Shown piece by piece: positions 5,272 through 6,320 of a DNA stretch of 6,320 nucleotides (position 1 is the first letter of the stretch; every line of letters begins with the position of its first letter). The notes under the pieces were generated by a model, which worked only from the letters and a program-made list of their open reading frames with translations, did no database searches and was not told the origin of the DNA. The DNA comes from an uncultured Erysipelotrichaceae bacterium (GTDB taxonomy: Bacteria > Bacillota_I > Bacilli_A > Erysipelotrichales > Erysipelotrichaceae): positions 1 to 6,320 of the forward strand of contig CADCPE010000287.1 in the NCBI GenBank assembly GCA_902803275.1. Direction: 5' to 3'. The position numbers were made by a program, and so were the translations under genes.

Positions 5272-6320
5272 ATGAAAGAAGTATTCGATTTTGACTTCTA
5301 CGGTCGTAAGTTAAGCGTCGAGACCGGTGAAGTCGCAAAACAGGCTGGAGGGTCTGTTCTGGTGAGGTACGGTGACACAGTCACATTATCGACTGCCTGT
5401 GCCTCCAGTGTCGCTAAAGACACTGATTTTTTCCCGTTAACGGTATCGTTTGAGGAAAAACTTTATTCTGTAGGTAAGATCCCTGGTGGATTCTTAAGAA
5501 GAGAAGGTAGACCTTCAGAACACGCTACATTGACTGCAAGACTGATCGACAGACCGATCCGTCCGTTATTCGCTGAAGGTTTCAGAAATGAAGTACAGGT
5601 CGTAAATACCGTACTTTCAACTGATACAGACTGTTCACCGGAAATGTCCGCAATGTTTGGTGCATCTTTGGCACTGTGCATTTCCAACATTCCGTTTGAC
5701 GGTCCGATCGCCGGTGTAAAGGTCGGCTATGTTGACGGACAGTTCATCGTCAATCCGACTGTTGAACAGCTGTCCAGATCCATGATCGATCTGACGGTTG
5801 CCGGAACCAAGGAAGCTTTAAACATGGTTGAAGCAGGTGCTCATGAAGTATCGGAAGATCTGATGCTTGATGCCCTGATGTTCGGCCATGACAGAGTTAA
5901 AGAGCTCTGTGAGATGCAAGAAGGCATCATTGCCAAGGTCGGCAAGGAAAAGATGGAAGTTGTTCTCTATGAAATCGATCCTAGAGTCAAGGAATATGTC
6001 AATGAAAACGGCAAGGCCAGACTGGAAGCTGCCGTTTCCATCCATGACAAGCTTGAATCATATGCCGCACAGGAAAACATCACCAACGAAATGAAGGAAC
6101 ATTTCGCTTCTGATGAGACAATCAGCGAGAAAGAATCCGACAAGTTAGTCAAACAGACTAATGAATACTGCACTGAGATCATTGCCAACGAAGTCAGAAG
6201 ACTGATCTCTGATGAAAAGATCAGACCTGACGGACGCGCTCTCGATGAGATCAGACCGCTTGATTCACAAGTCGATCTGCTGCCTAGAGTTCACGGTTCA
6301 GCACTGTTTACCCGTGGCCA
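5272..6320 (+). CDS. pnp: Polynucleotide phosphorylase PNPase (3' partial)
   Basis: The frame starting at ATG 5272 runs open to the window end, giving 349 codons, about half of the usual roughly 700-aa PNPase. PNPase degrades RNA from the 3' end by phosphorolysis and can also add tails. The first RNase PH domain is complete and readable: MKEVFDFDFYGRKLSVETG (1-19), the region around VRYGDTVTLSTACAS (31-45), the RNA-binding stretch GKIPGGFLRREGRPSE (68-83) and LIDRPIRPLF (91-100). An all-helical linker follows from about 210. The second RNase PH domain opens with IRPDGRALDEIRPL and reaches HGSALFTRG at the edge. The catalytic site of that second domain and the KH and S1 domains lie beyond the window. 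A purine-rich but non-canonical ribosome site (AAGAAGAG, 5253-5260) precedes the ATG. The gene is divergent from cca, not behind rpsO as in many bacteria. Confidence 0.97.
   Translation, partial: MKEVFDFDFYGRKLSVETGEVAKQAGGSVLVRYGDTVTLSTACASSVAKDTDFFPLTVSFEEKLYSVGKIPGGFLRREGRPSEHATLTARLIDRPIRPLFAEGFRNEVQVVNTVLSTDTDCSPEMSAMFGASLALCISNIPFDGPIAGVKVGYVDGQFIVNPTVEQLSRSMIDLTVAGTKEALNMVEAGAHEVSEDLMLDALMFGHDRVKELCEMQEGIIAKVGKEKMEVVLYEIDPRVKEYVNENGKARLEAAVSIHDKLESYAAQENITNEMKEHFASDETISEKESDKLVKQTNEYCTEIIANEVRRLISDEKIRPDGRALDEIRPLDSQVDLLPRVHGSALFTRG

Noticed and set aside
5463..6188. Short ORFs of 68-75 aa in other frames of the 3' region.
   Set aside because: All fall inside the uninterrupted pnp frame, which shows PNPase sequence throughout.
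1..6320. Mobile elements, CRISPR arrays, riboswitches or a novel defence system.
   Set aside because: No transposase, direct-repeat array, target duplication or structured leader of riboswitch size. Every stretch except spacers of at most 172 bp is accounted for by housekeeping genes.

Overview
The window is chromosomal housekeeping DNA from a Firmicutes-type (Bacillota) bacterium. The evidence is the order ecfA1-ecfA2-ecfT-truA, which is classic for that phylum, a moderate-to-low GC content, and a tRNA gene that encodes its own CCA end. TGA is used as a stop codon (ecfA2, ecfT), so this is not a code-4 mycoplasma. The general look (short intergenic gaps, Lys/Asp/Ile-rich proteins, ATC-rich codon use) would fit an Erysipelotrichia-like lineage, but that placement is inference only.

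Plus-strand operon (1-2984): the tail of ecfA1, then ecfA2, ecfT, truA and a small four-helix membrane protein of unknown function. The genes overlap or nearly touch (25 bp, ATGA, ATGA, 12 bp gap) and end at a symmetric hairpin that can terminate transcription from both sides. EcfA1, EcfA2 and EcfT form the shared energy-coupling module of ECF vitamin/micronutrient importers; the substrate-binding S components lie elsewhere. TruA makes pseudouridine in the tRNA anticodon arm. The ribosomal genes rplM-rpsI that often follow truA in Firmicutes do not directly follow here.

Minus-strand block (2987-5197): a cytosolic protein/lipid tyrosine-phosphatase-family enzyme, a 172 bp spacer holding its leader and a terminator, tRNA-Thr(CGT), and the class II tRNA nucleotidyltransferase gene cca. 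The tRNA starts 9 bp after the cca stop and is followed by its own terminator, so cca and this tRNA may share a transcript.

Divergent region (5188-5271) and pnp (5272-end): an 84 bp spacer holds back-to-back promoter-like elements for cca (minus) and for pnp (plus), whose polynucleotide phosphorylase product is cut off by the window end. The cca -10 box is so close to the start codon that the mRNA is probably leaderless.

Most of the window is RNA-maturation and vitamin-transport housekeeping. I see no mobile element, CRISPR array, defence system or clearly undescribed system. The points worth checking are the RNA 3'-end gene pair around one compact promoter region, the leaderless cca start, the odd anticodon stem of tRNA-Thr, and a roughly fourfold excess of GATC.
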